Shown: positions 1 through 8,191, counted from the stretch's first letter. The stretch: 64,000 nucleotides of DNA from an uncultured Sphingomonas sp. (GCF_913777625.1 NZ_CAJYTI010000005.1:46758-110757); one strand, 5' to 3'. The notes: generated from the sequence alone by a model not told the origin. Program-made: numbers and translations.

Positions 1-1
1 G

Positions 2-364
2 GTCGCCAACCGCCCGATCGAACAGTTCGAGACGCAGCTGACCCCGCCCGACAACATGCTGGAGCCCGATGCGGATGCCTATGGTGCGCCCGACAACGGC
101 ATGATGGTCGATCAGGACGGCAACCCGATCGCCCAGCCGCCGCAGGTGCCGGTGGAGCCGCAGGACGGCGACGGCAGCGACGGCGCCGCGCCGGTCCAGC
201 AGGGCGGCCGTCCGGCACCGGTCCAGCCGCAACAGGGCGAGAAGCTCGATCGCGACTGGATCAACCGGATGACCGGCCGTGCGCCGGCGCAGCAGCAGCC
301 CAATCGCCCGCAGCAGCGCCAGCCTGCCCCGCAGGACCGCCAGCGCCCCAACGACGAATATTAA
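2..364 (+). CDS. C-terminal end of a penicillin-binding protein 1A-like gene (partial)
   Basis: The reading frame is open from the left window edge to TAA at 362-364, leaving 120 residues of a longer protein. The first residues (NRPIEQFETQLTPPD) resemble the segment that follows the transpeptidase domain in sphingomonad PBP1A (glycosyltransferase 51 plus transpeptidase) proteins. The rest is a low-complexity tail rich in Pro, Gln and Asp, as is common at the C-terminus of such proteins. No catalytic motif lies inside the window, so the call rests on the tail alone. If correct, the protein polymerises and cross-links peptidoglycan at the periplasmic face of the inner membrane. Its stop codon overlaps the stop of the convergent YgjP-like gene through a shared TTAA. 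It could instead be another secreted protein with a disordered tail. Confidence 0.5.
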   Translation, partial: VANRPIEQFETQLTPPDNMLEPDADAYGAPDNGMMVDQDGNPIAQPPQVPVEPQDGDGSDGAAPVQQGGRPAPVQPQQGEKLDRDWINRMTGRAPAQQQPNRPQQRQPAPQDRQRPNDEY

Positions 365-1032
365 GCCCGGCCCACCCAGTGCAGCCCGGCACCATGGCGG
401 CGTAGCCAGTGCCGGTGCGGGGTGGGGTCGGCGCCGTAGAGCTGCTCGACCAGCGCGTGGAAGTCGGGGCCGTGGTTCATGTGCACCCGATGCGCGACTT
501 CATGGGCCACCGTTGCCCGGCGGACCGCGCTGGGCGCGAGGATGAGCCGCCAGCTATAGCGGATCACACCGGTCGAGGCACAGCTGCCCCAGCGGCTTCG
601 GGCATCGCCGATCGCCACCTTGGTGACCCGAACGCCCGCCAGTGCCGCATAGTGCGCGGTCTCCTCGCTCAGCACCCGCAGCGCCTCGGCGCGCAGCCAG
701 CGCTCGACCCGGCGGCCGAGCCCCTCCCCGGTACCGCCGCACAGCAGCTGGTCGCCCTCGCGCCGCACGCCGCGCACGCCTGCCGCCGGCCAGACGATGG
801 TCAGCTCGCCGTCGCCGAAGGGCAGGGTGGCGCCCGGCACGAAGGGTCGCCCGCCCGGCAGGCGCTCGCGCTGGGCGTCGATCCAGCCCTGCTGCTCGCC
901 TACCCATTGCATCGCCTTGGCGAGGCTGGCGCGCGGCGGAATCGTCAGGCGCACCTTGCCGTCGCGGGGATCGATCGCGAGCCGCATCCGCCGCGCGCGG
1001 GGATGGCGGATCACTTCGAGCCCCTCGATCAA
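361..1032 (-). CDS. YgjP-like M48 family metallopeptidase (DUF45)
   Basis: A 223-residue protein with the zinc-metalloprotease signature HEVAH at about residues 177-181, followed by HMNHGPDFHALVEQLYG, the arrangement seen in YgjP/SprT-like DUF45 proteins. The segment before it (GDARSRWGSCASTG) is also typical of the family. The substrate is unknown. I place the start at TTG 1032, whose TTGA overlaps the stop of the upstream YcgN-like gene. The open frame continues to 1251, but that part lies inside ycgN and has no family similarity. It is the last gene of a SCO1-YcgN-YgjP operon in which each gene overlaps the previous one by four bases. Confidence 0.85.
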   Translation of the reverse strand: MIEGLEVIRHPRARRMRLAIDPRDGKVRLTIPPRASLAKAMQWVGEQQGWIDAQRERLPGGRPFVPGATLPFGDGELTIVWPAAGVRGVRREGDQLLCGGTGEGLGRRVERWLRAEALRVLSEETAHYAALAGVRVTKVAIGDARSRWGSCASTGVIRYSWRLILAPSAVRRATVAHEVAHRVHMNHGPDFHALVEQLYGADPTPHRHWLRRHGAGLHWVGRA

Positions 1033-1463
1033 AGGCGGCGGTCCGTCATGTGATGTTCGAGGTCGCCGGCATCGTCCTCGGAGATCGTCCAGCCGCGCGT
1101 GGATTCGCCCGCCATGTGCACCGCCTCGCGGTCGCCGCTGACGAGATAATGCCAGTCGGGCAGCTTCTCGCCATTGGCGCGCAGCCGATAGGCACAGGTG
1201 CTGGGCAGCCATTCGATGTCGCGAACGTTGCGCGTCGTCAGCCGCACGCATTCGGGCACATAGGCGCGGCGGTGCTTATAATCCTTGCACAGCCCCATGC
1301 GACGATCGAGCAGCTTGCAGGCGACGTTGGTCGCGAACAGTTCGCCCGTCTCCTCATCCTCCAGCTTGTGGAGGCAGCATTTGCCACAGCCGTCGCACAA
1401 GGCTTCCCACTGCGCGCGATCGAGCGCCTCCAGCGGCAGATCTTCCCAGAATTTGATGGTCAC
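1029..1463 (-). CDS. YcgN/YkgJ family cysteine-cluster protein
   Basis: A 144-residue cytoplasmic protein with conserved cysteines at about 23, 26, 29 and 30 (CDGCGKCC), then 49, 59 and 72. This pattern defines the YcgN (UPF0260) branch of the YkgJ zinc- or iron-chelating family. The biochemical role is not established. The start is taken as GTG 1463, because the GTGA there overlaps the stop of the upstream SCO1 gene. A TTG three codons upstream at 1472 is possible. Translation is probably coupled with SCO1 upstream and the YgjP-like protease downstream. Confidence 0.85.
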   Translation of the reverse strand: MTIKFWEDLPLEALDRAQWEALCDGCGKCCLHKLEDEETGELFATNVACKLLDRRMGLCKDYKHRRAYVPECVRLTTRNVRDIEWLPSTCAYRLRANGEKLPDWHYLVSGDREAVHMAGESTRGWTISEDDAGDLEHHMTDRRL

Positions 1464-2041
1464 CGCACCCAATGCTCAAGCTCGGCGACGATCGCCGGGG
1501 GATCCTTCTCCAGCGGCAGGCTGGTGATCGGCTTGCCGTCCGGGCCCATCAGATAGGCCACTTGCGTATGGCCCATGAGATAGCCCGACGGCGTCGGCTG
1601 CTTCATATAGGCAATCGCATAGGCCTTCGCCACCTGCGCGATGGCCTCCGGCTTGCCGGTAAGGCCGACCAGGCGCGGATGGAAATTGCCGACATATTGC
1701 TTGAGCTGCGCCGGCCCGTCGCGCTCGGGATCGACGGTGATGAACAGCGGCACGATCTTCTGCGCCGTGCGCGGTGCCTGCTTGTCGAGCGTGCGCAACG
1801 CCGCGCCGATCTTGGCAAGGTCCGTCGGGCACACGTCCGGGCAATAGGTGTAGCCGAAATAGACAATGCGGTACCTGCCCGCGAAGTCGGCATCGGTGAC
1901 CGTCTTGCCGTCCTGATTGACGAGGGTGAAGGGCCCGCCGATCCGTGCGCCAGCCAGGGGCGGCGCCTCCGAAGACGCCCCCCCGCAGGCGGAAAGCGCC
2001 AGCATTGCGGAAGGTATCAACGCGCGAAACATCCAGTTCAT
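1460..2041 (-). CDS. SCO1/SenC family copper chaperone lipoprotein
   Basis: A 193-residue thioredoxin-fold protein of the SCO1/SenC/PrrC family, which delivers copper to the CuA centre of cytochrome c oxidase or acts as a periplasmic thiol-redox protein. Visible features are a lipobox (LSAC, lipidated Cys about 19), the copper motif CPDVCP (Cys67 and Cys71) after YFGYTY, and the third ligand His about 158 in MGHTQ. All metal ligands are present, so it should be active at the outer face of the inner membrane. The ATG at 2041 gives the best signal peptide; a GTG three codons upstream is an alternative. It heads an operon with ycgN and the YgjP-like gene and is divergent from the ankyrin gene 71 bp away. 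Confidence 0.92.
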   Translation of the reverse strand: MNWMFRALIPSAMLALSACGGASSEAPPLAGARIGGPFTLVNQDGKTVTDADFAGRYRIVYFGYTYCPDVCPTDLAKIGAALRTLDKQAPRTAQKIVPLFITVDPERDGPAQLKQYVGNFHPRLVGLTGKPEAIAQVAKAYAIAYMKQPTPSGYLMGHTQVAYLMGPDGKPITSLPLEKDPPAIVAELEHWVR

Positions 2042-2112
2042 GGTAACCACCGCCAGTCTTTGCTACGAGGGTCGCCGCATCCGTCGCCAGTATCGAAGGT
2101 ACCGATCCAGCA

Positions 2113-2730
2113 ATGACGTCCCGTCTCGCCTCTGCCGCCGTCGCGGCCCTGCTTCTCCTGCCGCTTCCCGCTTTTGCCCAGGGCATGGGCCAGCCGCGCG
2201 AAAGCATCCAGTTCCTCGACGCGATCCGTAAGCAGGACGGGAACAAGGTCAACGAGTTCCTGCGCGACAAGGCCAGCTCGCTGATCAACGTCAAGGATCC
2301 GTACGGCACGGGCGAGTCGGCGCTGCACATCGTCGTCAAGCGCCAGGATCCGACCTATCTCTCGGTGCTGATCAACCAGCCGGGCGTCAACGTGAACATC
2401 CAGGATCGCGAGGGCAACACCCCGCTGCTCTTTGCCGCCAGCCTTGGCTGGGGTGCGGGCGTCGACGCACTGATCGCCAAGAAGGCCAATGTGAACCTCG
2501 CCAACAACGGCGGCGTCACCCCGCTGATCCGCGCGGTGCTTGCCCATGATTCCGAGGTCGTGAAGAAGCTGCTCGACGCCGGTGCCGACCCCGATCGCGC
2601 CGATTTCGGCGGCGGCCTGTCGGCCCGCGAATATGCCGCGCGCGAGACGCGCTACCCGACGATCGCCAAGCTGCTCGCCGATGCTCCCAAGGTGGGCCGG
2701 GCCGCCGCCGCCGCGGGCCCCAAGCTCTAA
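2113..2730 (+). CDS. secreted ankyrin-repeat protein
   Basis: A 205-residue protein with a Sec signal peptide (hydrophobic stretch ending AFAQ, cleavage near residue 22). Four or so ankyrin repeats follow, with recognisable units GESALHIVVKRQDPTYLSVLI, GNTPLLFAASLGWGAGVDALI, GVTPLIRAVLAHDSEVVKKLLDAGADPD and a final degenerate one. Ankyrin repeats bind proteins, so a periplasmic scaffold or inhibitor role is likely, but the partner is unknown. It is the only rightward gene left of the putative origin apart from the partial PBP1A-like gene, and it stands alone between SCO1 and mmcB, ending 7 bp from the convergent mmcB stop. Confidence 0.85.
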   Translation: MTSRLASAAVAALLLLPLPAFAQGMGQPRESIQFLDAIRKQDGNKVNEFLRDKASSLINVKDPYGTGESALHIVVKRQDPTYLSVLINQPGVNVNIQDREGNTPLLFAASLGWGAGVDALIAKKANVNLANNGGVTPLIRAVLAHDSEVVKKLLDAGADPDRADFGGGLSAREYAARETRYPTIAKLLADAPKVGRAAAAAGPKL

Positions 2731-2737
2731 GCCTTGC

Positions 2738-3235
2738 TCAGAACCCGTCGGCGACGTCGGGATCGAGCATGCCCAGCAGCCTTCGTCCCGCACGCCGGGC
2801 GAAGGCGAGCGTGGCCTTGCGCCGCGCTGCCGCCGCCAGCGGTATCGTCGCCGCCTCGCGCGCGACCGCCGCATCATAGCGATCGGCGACGATCAGGCCG
2901 GTACGTTCGGGGAGGAAATGCTGCTGGTCGAGCGGCCGCAGGTCGAATCCCTGTGGCACCGCCCAGAAGAAGCGGTCGCAATGCTCGAGATATTCGGGCC
3001 ATTTGCCGTCGCCGAGCAGGTCCGCGCGCGATACCTTGATCTCCACGATGACGATATTGCCGCGCGCATCCAGCGCCATCAGGTCGACCCGGCGGCCACC
3101 GTCCAGCGGTACTTCGGCGATCGCCACGCAATCATGCCGCAGCAGCATCCGGCAGACCCCGCGCACGACATCCGCCGCGACCAGCGCGTCGGCCGAGGCG
3201 GAGAAACTGGCGGGGAGGGGCTGATGGGCGTTCAT
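2738..3235 (-). CDS. mmcB: MmcB family SOS-induced DNA repair protein
   Basis: A 165-residue protein of the MmcB family, described in Caulobacter as an SOS-induced putative endonuclease acting on mitomycin C damage. The core EVPL..RRVDLMALD...IVIVEIKVSRADLLGD fits a PD-(D/E)XK nuclease fold, with Asp in VDL and the pair EIK as catalytic residues. I chose ATG 3235 rather than ATG 3253 because a perfect alphaproteobacterial LexA box (3248-3262) overlaps the upstream codon. This operator is direct sequence support for SOS control. The gene is monocistronic, between the ankyrin gene (convergent) and the SleB-type hydrolase (same strand, separated by a terminator). Confidence 0.88.
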   Translation of the reverse strand: MNAHQPLPASFSASADALVAADVVRGVCRMLLRHDCVAIAEVPLDGGRRVDLMALDARGNIVIVEIKVSRADLLGDGKWPEYLEHCDRFFWAVPQGFDLRPLDQQHFLPERTGLIVADRYDAAVAREAATIPLAAAARRKATLAFARRAGRRLLGMLDPDVADGF

Positions 3236-3247
3236 GCGAACGGTATA

Positions 3248-3262
3248 GAACATTCAGCGAAC
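3248..3262 (-). promoter_or_regulatory. SOS (LexA) box of mmcB
   Basis: On the minus strand the site reads GTTC-GCTGAAT-GTTC, an exact match to the alphaproteobacterial LexA operator GTTC-N7-GTTC. It ends 13 bp upstream of the chosen mmcB start. A third GAAC lies six bases further in on the plus strand (3238-3241), with non-consensus spacing. Confidence 0.8.
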
Positions 3263-3265
3263 ACG

Positions 3266-3292
3266 AAAAAGCCGCCGAATCGCTTCGGCGGC
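3266..3292 (-). terminator. intrinsic terminator after the SleB-type hydrolase gene
   Basis: Perfect 9-bp arms (GCCGCCGAA at 3271-3279 and TTCGGCGGC at 3284-3292) flank a 4-base loop. A run of five A on the plus strand (3266-3270) reads as the U-tract for leftward transcription. It ends the hydrolase transcript just before the mmcB promoter. Confidence 0.85.
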
Positions 3293-3318
3293 TCTTTCAG
3301 GCGATCGGGATGCGCCGA

Positions 3319-3963
3319 TCAGCGATAGAAGACGTGGTTTCCTACCGTTGCCACGGTACGGCCGGTGCCGGCGCCGACATAGCGCGCATGGAAGAACAAG
3401 GCGCCTTCGGCCGGGCTCTCCCACAGATTCTTGCGGGCGACCTGTGCCACGGCAAGGGCGCGGCGCCATTGGGCATTCGCCGGCGGGGTCGGCAGCTTGC
3501 CGCCACGTACGAACGAGAACTGGCCCTTCTGCGTCATGACCGAGCATACCGTGCGGGGGAATCGACCCGAGGTGCTGCGATTGAGGATCACGTCGGCAAC
3601 GGCAAGCTGGCCGGAGAGCGGCTCGCTGCGTGCCTCGTAATAGACGCCGGTGGCCAGGCAGCGCAGCTCGCGATCGTCTTCCATCGCGGCGGCAACGTCC
3701 TGCTGCGCGGCGACCGCATCGGACAGGCTGGCATATTCTGTGGCGAGCGCGGGGTCGCCCTGCTGTTCCACCGCAGCCTGGGGCGCGGGAACCTGCTGGG
3801 CCGGAGGGGCGTTTTCTGCCCGTGCGGGTGCGGATGGAACCGTGACCTGAACCTGCTGGGCCTGCTGCGGGAGCGGCGCGAGGTTGAGCGTGGCGGCATT
3901 GGCAAGTGCCCCAGCGCAGAAGGTCACAGCTGCGAAAGTGGCAGCCCGCGGCAGAAACTTCAT
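3319..3963 (-). CDS. SleB-like cell wall hydrolase
   Basis: A 214-residue secreted protein. It has a signal peptide (about residues 1-23), a Pro/Gln/Ala-rich linker to about residue 75, and a C-terminal Hydrolase_2 (SleB/CwlJ) domain beginning LRCLATGVYYEARSEPLSGQLAVADVILNR. The Glu in YYEAR is the expected catalytic residue of this family of lytic transglycosylase-like peptidoglycan hydrolases. It lies alone with its own terminator at 3266-3292. The upstream 159 bp (3964-4122) hold no gene and presumably its promoter, but I see no clear -35/-10 pair there. Confidence 0.88.
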   Translation of the reverse strand: MKFLPRAATFAAVTFCAGALANAATLNLAPLPQQAQQVQVTVPSAPARAENAPPAQQVPAPQAAVEQQGDPALATEYASLSDAVAAQQDVAAAMEDDRELRCLATGVYYEARSEPLSGQLAVADVILNRSTSGRFPRTVCSVMTQKGQFSFVRGGKLPTPPANAQWRRALAVAQVARKNLWESPAEGALFFHARYVGAGTGRTVATVGNHVFYR

Positions 3964-4122
3964 TACAGATCAATGTTATGCGGTTGGCGCGCGGATGACC
4001 GTATCTCTTCCGAGAACTGCCCCCGGGCGTACCCCCCGACTGCGTAACCGCTCGACTTCACACCCCGAACGGCACAACGCGACGTGTTATGGCAGGTGCT
4101 TGGCCGGGGGAGGGTTACGGTG

Positions 4123-4464
4123 TCAACAAAGGTTCATCGTTTCAGCGGCGAACCGTTCGGCGCCTGCGATATCCAGTTCGACGACCCACAAATCGGCATC
4201 GCGCTCGCGGCGGCGTCGCCAATAGGCAAGTGCCTCGGCCTCGTCGGCAAGGTCCTTGGGACCTGATGGAAGAAGGGCAGGCACACCTTCCGGGCCAGTT
4301 CCGCGCTCGACGAAGCGTGGATTGCAGCCGCGCTCGAGCAACAGCAGCAGGACTGCGCCGGACATGGGATCGCCTTTGGCGAGTACCATCGCCGATCCGC
4401 CCTCAGCATCGGCTCGTCGCACCAGCGCGCTCACCAGCATCGTGCTGGTCAGCCGCGGCGTCAT
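4123..4464 (-). CDS. DUF1491 family protein
   Basis: A 113-residue protein matching the alphaproteobacterial DUF1491 family from its first residues (MTPRLTSTMLVSALVRRADAEGG, then AMVLAKGDPMSGAVLLLLLERG). It has no signal peptide or membrane segment, so it is cytoplasmic. Function is unknown. Its ATG overlaps the stop of the thioesterase gene (ATGA), so it is probably the last gene of a ptsN-thioesterase-DUF1491 operon. Confidence 0.88.
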   Translation of the reverse strand: MTPRLTSTMLVSALVRRADAEGGSAMVLAKGDPMSGAVLLLLLERGCNPRFVERGTGPEGVPALLPSGPKDLADEAEALAYWRRRRERDADLWVVELDIAGAERFAAETMNLC

Positions 4465-4928
4465 GCGGCGCGATAGCCGGGCAGGGTGGCGAGCGGGATA
4501 CGCGAGCGCATGAAGGTACCGGTACCCCGCGCCGCCTCCTCGCCATTGGCGTCGATCAGGCGCGCCTCGCCCACGAACACGCGGCGCTGGCCGCTTACCC
4601 AGCGGCCTTCGGCGATCACCGGCCCCTCGGGCAGCGGCTTCGTCAGCAGCAGGTTGAACGCGGTCGTCAGCAGGAAGCGATCGGTGACGAGGCTATTGGC
4701 CGCGTAGAAGGCGGCGTCGTCCAGCATCTTGAAATAGCTGGTGCCGTGGGCCGCTCCCGCTGCGTGGAAATAGCGCGACTCCACCTCGAAGCGGATCCGC
4801 GCGACTCCGGCTTCGGGAATTTCGAGAACCGACGGGAACAGCTGGTTGATCGGCGCGGCGGCGTAGAGCGATTCGAGCGCTCGGAAATGCGCCTCGGCCC
4901 CGGTCGGCGCCGTGTCAGGCGGCGTCAC
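4461..4928 (-). CDS. PaaI/YdiI-type hotdog-fold thioesterase
   Basis: A 155-residue single hotdog-domain protein. The segment YFHAAGAAHGTSYFKMLDDAAFYAANSLV matches the active-site helix region of PaaI-type acyl-CoA thioesterases, with HG followed by the Asp of LDDA. It would hydrolyse acyl-CoA thioesters in the cytoplasm; the substrate cannot be read from sequence. The only good start is GTG 4928, which overlaps the end of ptsN by 14 bases. Downstream it overlaps DUF1491 by four bases. Confidence 0.85.
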   Translation of the reverse strand: MTPPDTAPTGAEAHFRALESLYAAAPINQLFPSVLEIPEAGVARIRFEVESRYFHAAGAAHGTSYFKMLDDAAFYAANSLVTDRFLLTTAFNLLLTKPLPEGPVIAEGRWVSGQRRVFVGEARLIDANGEEAARGTGTFMRSRIPLATLPGYRAA

Positions 4929-5382
4929 GCGCCTCGACTCCGGTCAGCAGCACGTAGAGCGCATCGGGCGAGCCTGCGCCGCGCAGCTTTTCGGCAAAGG
5001 GGCGCTCGCGCAGGCGGCGCGACACCGAGGCGAGCGCCTTCAGATGCTCGGCCCCGGCGTTGGCCGGCGACAGCAGCATGAACACCAGGTCCACCGGCAG
5101 ATCATCGATCGCACCAAAATCGACCGGCTGGGCAAGACGCGCGAACACCCCGCACACGCGCGGCAGGTCGTCCAGCCGCGCATGGGGAATGGCGATACCG
5201 CCGCCGAAGCCGGTGGAGCCCAGCCGCTCGCGCTCGATCAGCCGCTCGGCCACCAGCTTGGCGTCGACGCCGTGCGCCGCTGCCGCCGCAGACCCGAGCT
5301 GCTGGAACAGCGCCTTCTTGTTGCTTGCCACCACGCCGGCGAGCACCGCCTCCGGCACGAGCAAATCGCTCAAATCAGTCAT
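4915..5382 (-). CDS. ptsN: PTS IIA-like nitrogen regulatory protein PtsN
   Basis: A 155-residue EIIA-Ntr protein of the usual length. The phosphorylation site is His67 in GGGIAIPHARL. In the nitrogen-related PTS it accepts phosphate from NPr and signals to K+ transport, carbon storage and stringent-response partners. It lies 44 bp downstream of hpf, as in the classic rpoN-hpf-ptsN cluster, but rpoN is absent here: upstream of hpf is dnaQ. A GGAACGAG stretch about 5 bases before ATG 5382 may be its ribosome site. The thioesterase gene overlaps its 3' end. Confidence 0.92.
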   Translation of the reverse strand: MTDLSDLLVPEAVLAGVVASNKKALFQQLGSAAAAAHGVDAKLVAERLIERERLGSTGFGGGIAIPHARLDDLPRVCGVFARLAQPVDFGAIDDLPVDLVFMLLSPANAGAEHLKALASVSRRLRERPFAEKLRGAGSPDALYVLLTGVEARDAA

Positions 5383-5426
5383 TTACTCGTTCCAAAGAAG
5401 CGGCTGCCCGCAGGCAGGCTGGCGCC

Positions 5427-6026
5427 TTACGCCGGTGCGCGGTTGGGCTCAACCCAGCCGATCGTCCCGTCCCCGCGGCGATACACCATATTATAGGCGC
5501 CGGTGCCGCTGTTGCGGAACAGCAACGCGTTGGTATTGCGCAAGTCCAGCATCATCACCGCATCCGAAACCGTCGCATCCGGCACGTCGACCCGAGTCTC
5601 GGCGATCACCAGCGGGGCGTCGGCGACTTCCTCCTCGGCATGCGGCTCCTGGAACAGGGTGTAGCCGGCATTGTCGAAGCCGTTGTCATAGGCGCCGCCT
5701 TCGGCCAGCGCGATCACTTCGTTCGGGCGTCGGTCCTTGAGGCGACGGACATAACGGCGCAGCTGCTTGTCGATCCGGTCCGCCGCGCCATCGAACGCAC
5801 CATGCGCTTCCATGCCGCTGTTGGTCGCCTTGAGCACGAGCCCCTGCGTCACGTGCATCACGATGTCGCATTTGAAGCCGTTGTCGTGCGGCCCCTTGCC
5901 GAAGGTGATCTGCGAGGAAATGGCGCGGGAGAAATACTTGTCGGCGATACCCTGGACCCGATCCGTCACCTGCGTCTTGAGCGCCTCGCCCGTATCGACC
6001 TGATGCCCCGAGATCCGGATATCCAT
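5427..6026 (-). CDS. hpf: long-form ribosome hibernation promoting factor
   Basis: A 199-residue protein. The N-terminal S30AE domain (about 1-105, starting MDIRISGHQVDTGEALK) and the C-terminal dimerisation domain (about 140-195, ending YRRGDGTIGWVEP) identify long HPF, which pairs 70S ribosomes into 100S dimers in stationary phase. The start at ATG 6026 is fixed by the N-terminal motif and by a strong ribosome site (GGAGG, 7 bases upstream). The frame extends upstream to 6104, but that part overlaps dnaQ. It lies between dnaQ and ptsN on the same strand. Confidence 0.94.
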   Translation of the reverse strand: MDIRISGHQVDTGEALKTQVTDRVQGIADKYFSRAISSQITFGKGPHDNGFKCDIVMHVTQGLVLKATNSGMEAHGAFDGAADRIDKQLRRYVRRLKDRRPNEVIALAEGGAYDNGFDNAGYTLFQEPHAEEEVADAPLVIAETRVDVPDATVSDAVMMLDLRNTNALLFRNSGTGAYNMVYRRGDGTIGWVEPNRAPA

Positions 6027-6061
6027 AATGTACCTCCACTTCGCAATTAAGGACGAGCGAC

Positions 6062-6772
6062 CTAGGGCTGCGCCGGAACCGCGTCGATTGTGGGAACACC
6101 CCATAGCGGCTCGTCCAGGGACTTCAGAAACGCTGCGTGCCGTTCAAGTTCCGCCGCACTCGCGGTGAATCGCCGCGCCGGTCGGACGTGCACCCGGCTT
6201 GGCGCCTCGGCGACCGTTTCCGGCACCACCGGCACTTCCTCGGCGAGCCCCAGCGTGATCTGGCGGCCGCCGGTAAGCTCGACATAGACCTGCGCCAGCA
6301 GCTGCGCGTCGAGCAGTGCGCCGTGCAGGGTACGCGCGCTGAGATCGATGCCGTAACGGCTGCACAGCGCGTCCAGCGTGTGCTTGGCGCCGGGATGTTT
6401 GGTGCGCGCAAGTACCAGCGTGTCGACCATGCGGCTCAGGTCGATCGGCGTTCGGCTGCACTTGCCGAGCTCGCCGTTCAGAAAGCCGAAGTCGAACCCC
6501 GCATTGTGCGCGACCAGCGGCGAGTCGCCGATGAAGTCGAGCAGGTCCTCGACCACGTCCTCGAACAGCGGCTTGTCCGAGAGGAACCGCTCGGACAGGC
6601 CGTGGACGTTGAACGCCTCCACCGGCATCGGCCGCTGCGGATTGATATAGGCGTGGAAATGGCTGCCGGTGGCAACCCGGTTGACCAGCTCGACACAGCC
6701 GATTTCGACTAGGCGATCTCCGCCTGAGAAGCTGAGTCCCGTCGTTTCGGTGTCAAACACGATTTCCCGCAT
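6062..6772 (-). CDS. dnaQ: DNA polymerase III epsilon subunit (3'-5' proofreading exonuclease)
   Basis: A 236-residue DEDDh exonuclease. Exo I is IVFDTETTG near the N-terminus, Exo II is [12 protein letters not shown] around residues 87-98, and the Exo III region has HTLDALC and [14 protein letters not shown], whose His and Asp complete the active site. It proofreads for the replicative polymerase alpha subunit. I start at ATG 6772, 7 bases after coaE ends; GTG 6787, overlapping coaE, is an alternative. It ends the leftward run ppsR-maf-aroE-coaE-dnaQ that begins beside the putative origin. A DnaA-box-like TTATCCACC (6780-6788) spans the coaE-dnaQ junction. Confidence 0.94.
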   Translation of the reverse strand: MREIVFDTETTGLSFSGGDRLVEIGCVELVNRVATGSHFHAYINPQRPMPVEAFNVHGLSERFLSDKPLFEDVVEDLLDFIGDSPLVAHNAGFDFGFLNGELGKCSRTPIDLSRMVDTLVLARTKHPGAKHTLDALCSRYGIDLSARTLHGALLDAQLLAQVYVELTGGRQITLGLAEEVPVVPETVAEAPSRVHVRPARRFTASAAELERHAAFLKSLDEPLWGVPTIDAVPAQP

Positions 6773-6779
6773 GGAGCGC

Positions 6780-7385
6780 TTATCCACCCGCAGGCGGCGC
6801 GAGGCAAGCGATCACCGCGCGTACGCAATCTTCCGTAACCTGCAGGCCTTCGCCGGTGGGAATCACGAAATCGGCGCGGGCGCGCTTTTCCGCGTCGGGC
6901 ATCTGGCGCGCGAGAATGGCGTCGAAGCGTTCCGCGGTCATGCCGGGGCGGGCGAGGACGCGATCACGCTGGACGTCGGGGGGCGCGGAGACGACGGCGA
7001 TCTTGTCGACATGCCGCCAGCCGCCGGCCTCGAATAGCAATGGTACGTCAAGAACCACCAAGGGCGAGGCGGCATGCAGAGCGAGGAACGACTCGCGCGC
7101 CTCCGCGACTGCGGGGTGCAGAATCGCCTCGAGTCGCGCAAAGGCGGTGGGGTCCGCCATCACCGCCTCGCGCAGCAGCGTGCGATTCACGCCGAGATCG
7201 GTGGTGGTGTCCGGAAATTCGGCCTCGATGGCCGCCACCGCCGCGCCGTTCGGGCCCTGGAGCTGGTGGACGGTCACGTCGGCATCGAACACCGGCACGC
7301 CGTCCGCCGCGAACATCGCCGCGACGGTCGACTTGCCCATGCCGATCGAGCCGGTGAGGCCCAGCACGATCGGCCGCCGGCTCAT
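6780..7385 (-). CDS. coaE: dephospho-CoA kinase
   Basis: A 201-residue P-loop kinase that phosphorylates the ribose 3'-OH of dephospho-CoA, the last step of coenzyme A synthesis. The Walker A motif is [12 protein letters not shown] (residues 9-20). [10 protein letters not shown] and the lid region [20 protein letters not shown] are typical of CoaE. The ATG at 7385 overlaps the aroE stop (ATGA). The same frame stays open far upstream over aroE, which is a high-GC shadow. Confidence 0.95.
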   Translation of the reverse strand: MSRRPIVLGLTGSIGMGKSTVAAMFAADGVPVFDADVTVHQLQGPNGAAVAAIEAEFPDTTTDLGVNRTLLREAVMADPTAFARLEAILHPAVAEARESFLALHAASPLVVLDVPLLFEAGGWRHVDKIAVVSAPPDVQRDRVLARPGMTAERFDAILARQMPDAEKRARADFVIPTGEGLQVTEDCVRAVIACLAPPAGG

Positions 7386-8191
7386 GCGGTGAGCAGCGCG
7401 CGCAGTTCGTCGTCGCGGTCGCGCGGAGGCTCGGCGCCGAAGAAGAGCTCGAAGGCGAGCGCGGCCTGGCCGACCAGCATTTCCAGTCCGTCCACCGTAT
7501 CCAGTTCCCGGTCGCGTGCCTGGGCGAGCAGCGGCGTCTCCAGCGGGGCATAGACGATGTCGTACACCACCGCGTGCTCCGGCAGCGGCGCGAGATCCAG
7601 GTCGAGCGGCGGCTGGCCTGCCATCCCGAGCGGGCTGGCGTTCACCAGCAGGTCGGCAGCGGGCAAGGGGGCGCCGATCGGCAGCGCGTCGCCCTTCACC
7701 CCGAAGCTGGAGAGCAGCGCGGCTGCCTTGAGCACATTGCGGTTGAGGATCGTCACCTTGCCGATGCCGACGCGGGACAACGCGAACAGCACGGCCCGCG
7801 CACCGCCGCCCGCGCCAGCGACCACCGCGTGGCGGCCTTCCAGCTCCAGCCCTGCGATCGGCGAGAAGAAGCCGCCGGCATCGGTGTTGGTGCCGATCAG
7901 CGCGCCATCCTCGCCGCGGATCACGGTGTTCATCGCACCGATCGTACCCCGCACCCCGCCGGGATCGCCGACGAGATCCATCACCGCCAGCTTGTGCGGG
8001 ATGGTGACGTTGCAACCGCGCCAGTCGGAATCATCCTTGGCACGGGCGAAGTAGGCCGCGAGGTCGTCGCCGAGCACATGGGCGCGGCGATAATCGCCCT
8101 CGATTCCCAGGGCATCGAGCCAGAATTTGTGGATGATCGGCGATTTGGAATGGGCGATCGGATCGCCGATCACCTCGGCATAACGAGTCAC
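7382..8191 (-). CDS. aroE: shikimate dehydrogenase
   Basis: A 269-residue NADPH-dependent dehydrogenase that reduces 3-dehydroshikimate to shikimate. The substrate-binding N-terminus has GDPIAHSKSPIIH and NVTIPHK (catalytic Lys). The cofactor domain has the glycine-rich loop VVAGAGGGARAV, followed by ILNRN for the NADP phosphate and VYDIVYAPLETPLL. The start is GTG 8191, whose GTGA overlaps the maf stop. The frame upstream of it belongs to maf. Confidence 0.95.
   Translation of the reverse strand: MTRYAEVIGDPIAHSKSPIIHKFWLDALGIEGDYRRAHVLGDDLAAYFARAKDDSDWRGCNVTIPHKLAVMDLVGDPGGVRGTIGAMNTVIRGEDGALIGTNTDAGGFFSPIAGLELEGRHAVVAGAGGGARAVLFALSRVGIGKVTILNRNVLKAAALLSSFGVKGDALPIGAPLPAADLLVNASPLGMAGQPPLDLDLAPLPEHAVVYDIVYAPLETPLLAQARDRELDTVDGLEMLVGQAALAFELFFGAEPPRDRDDELRALLTA

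Noticed and set aside
3238..3251. GAAC-N6-GAAC before mmcB as a second LexA box
   Set aside because: Spacing is six, not seven; the overlapping GAAC-N7-GAAC at 3248-3262 is the real match.
6780..6788. DnaA-box-like TTATCCACC at the coaE-dnaQ junction as part of the origin
   Set aside because: A lone site with one mismatch, 3 kb from the candidate origin and mostly inside codons; recorded only as a note under dnaQ.
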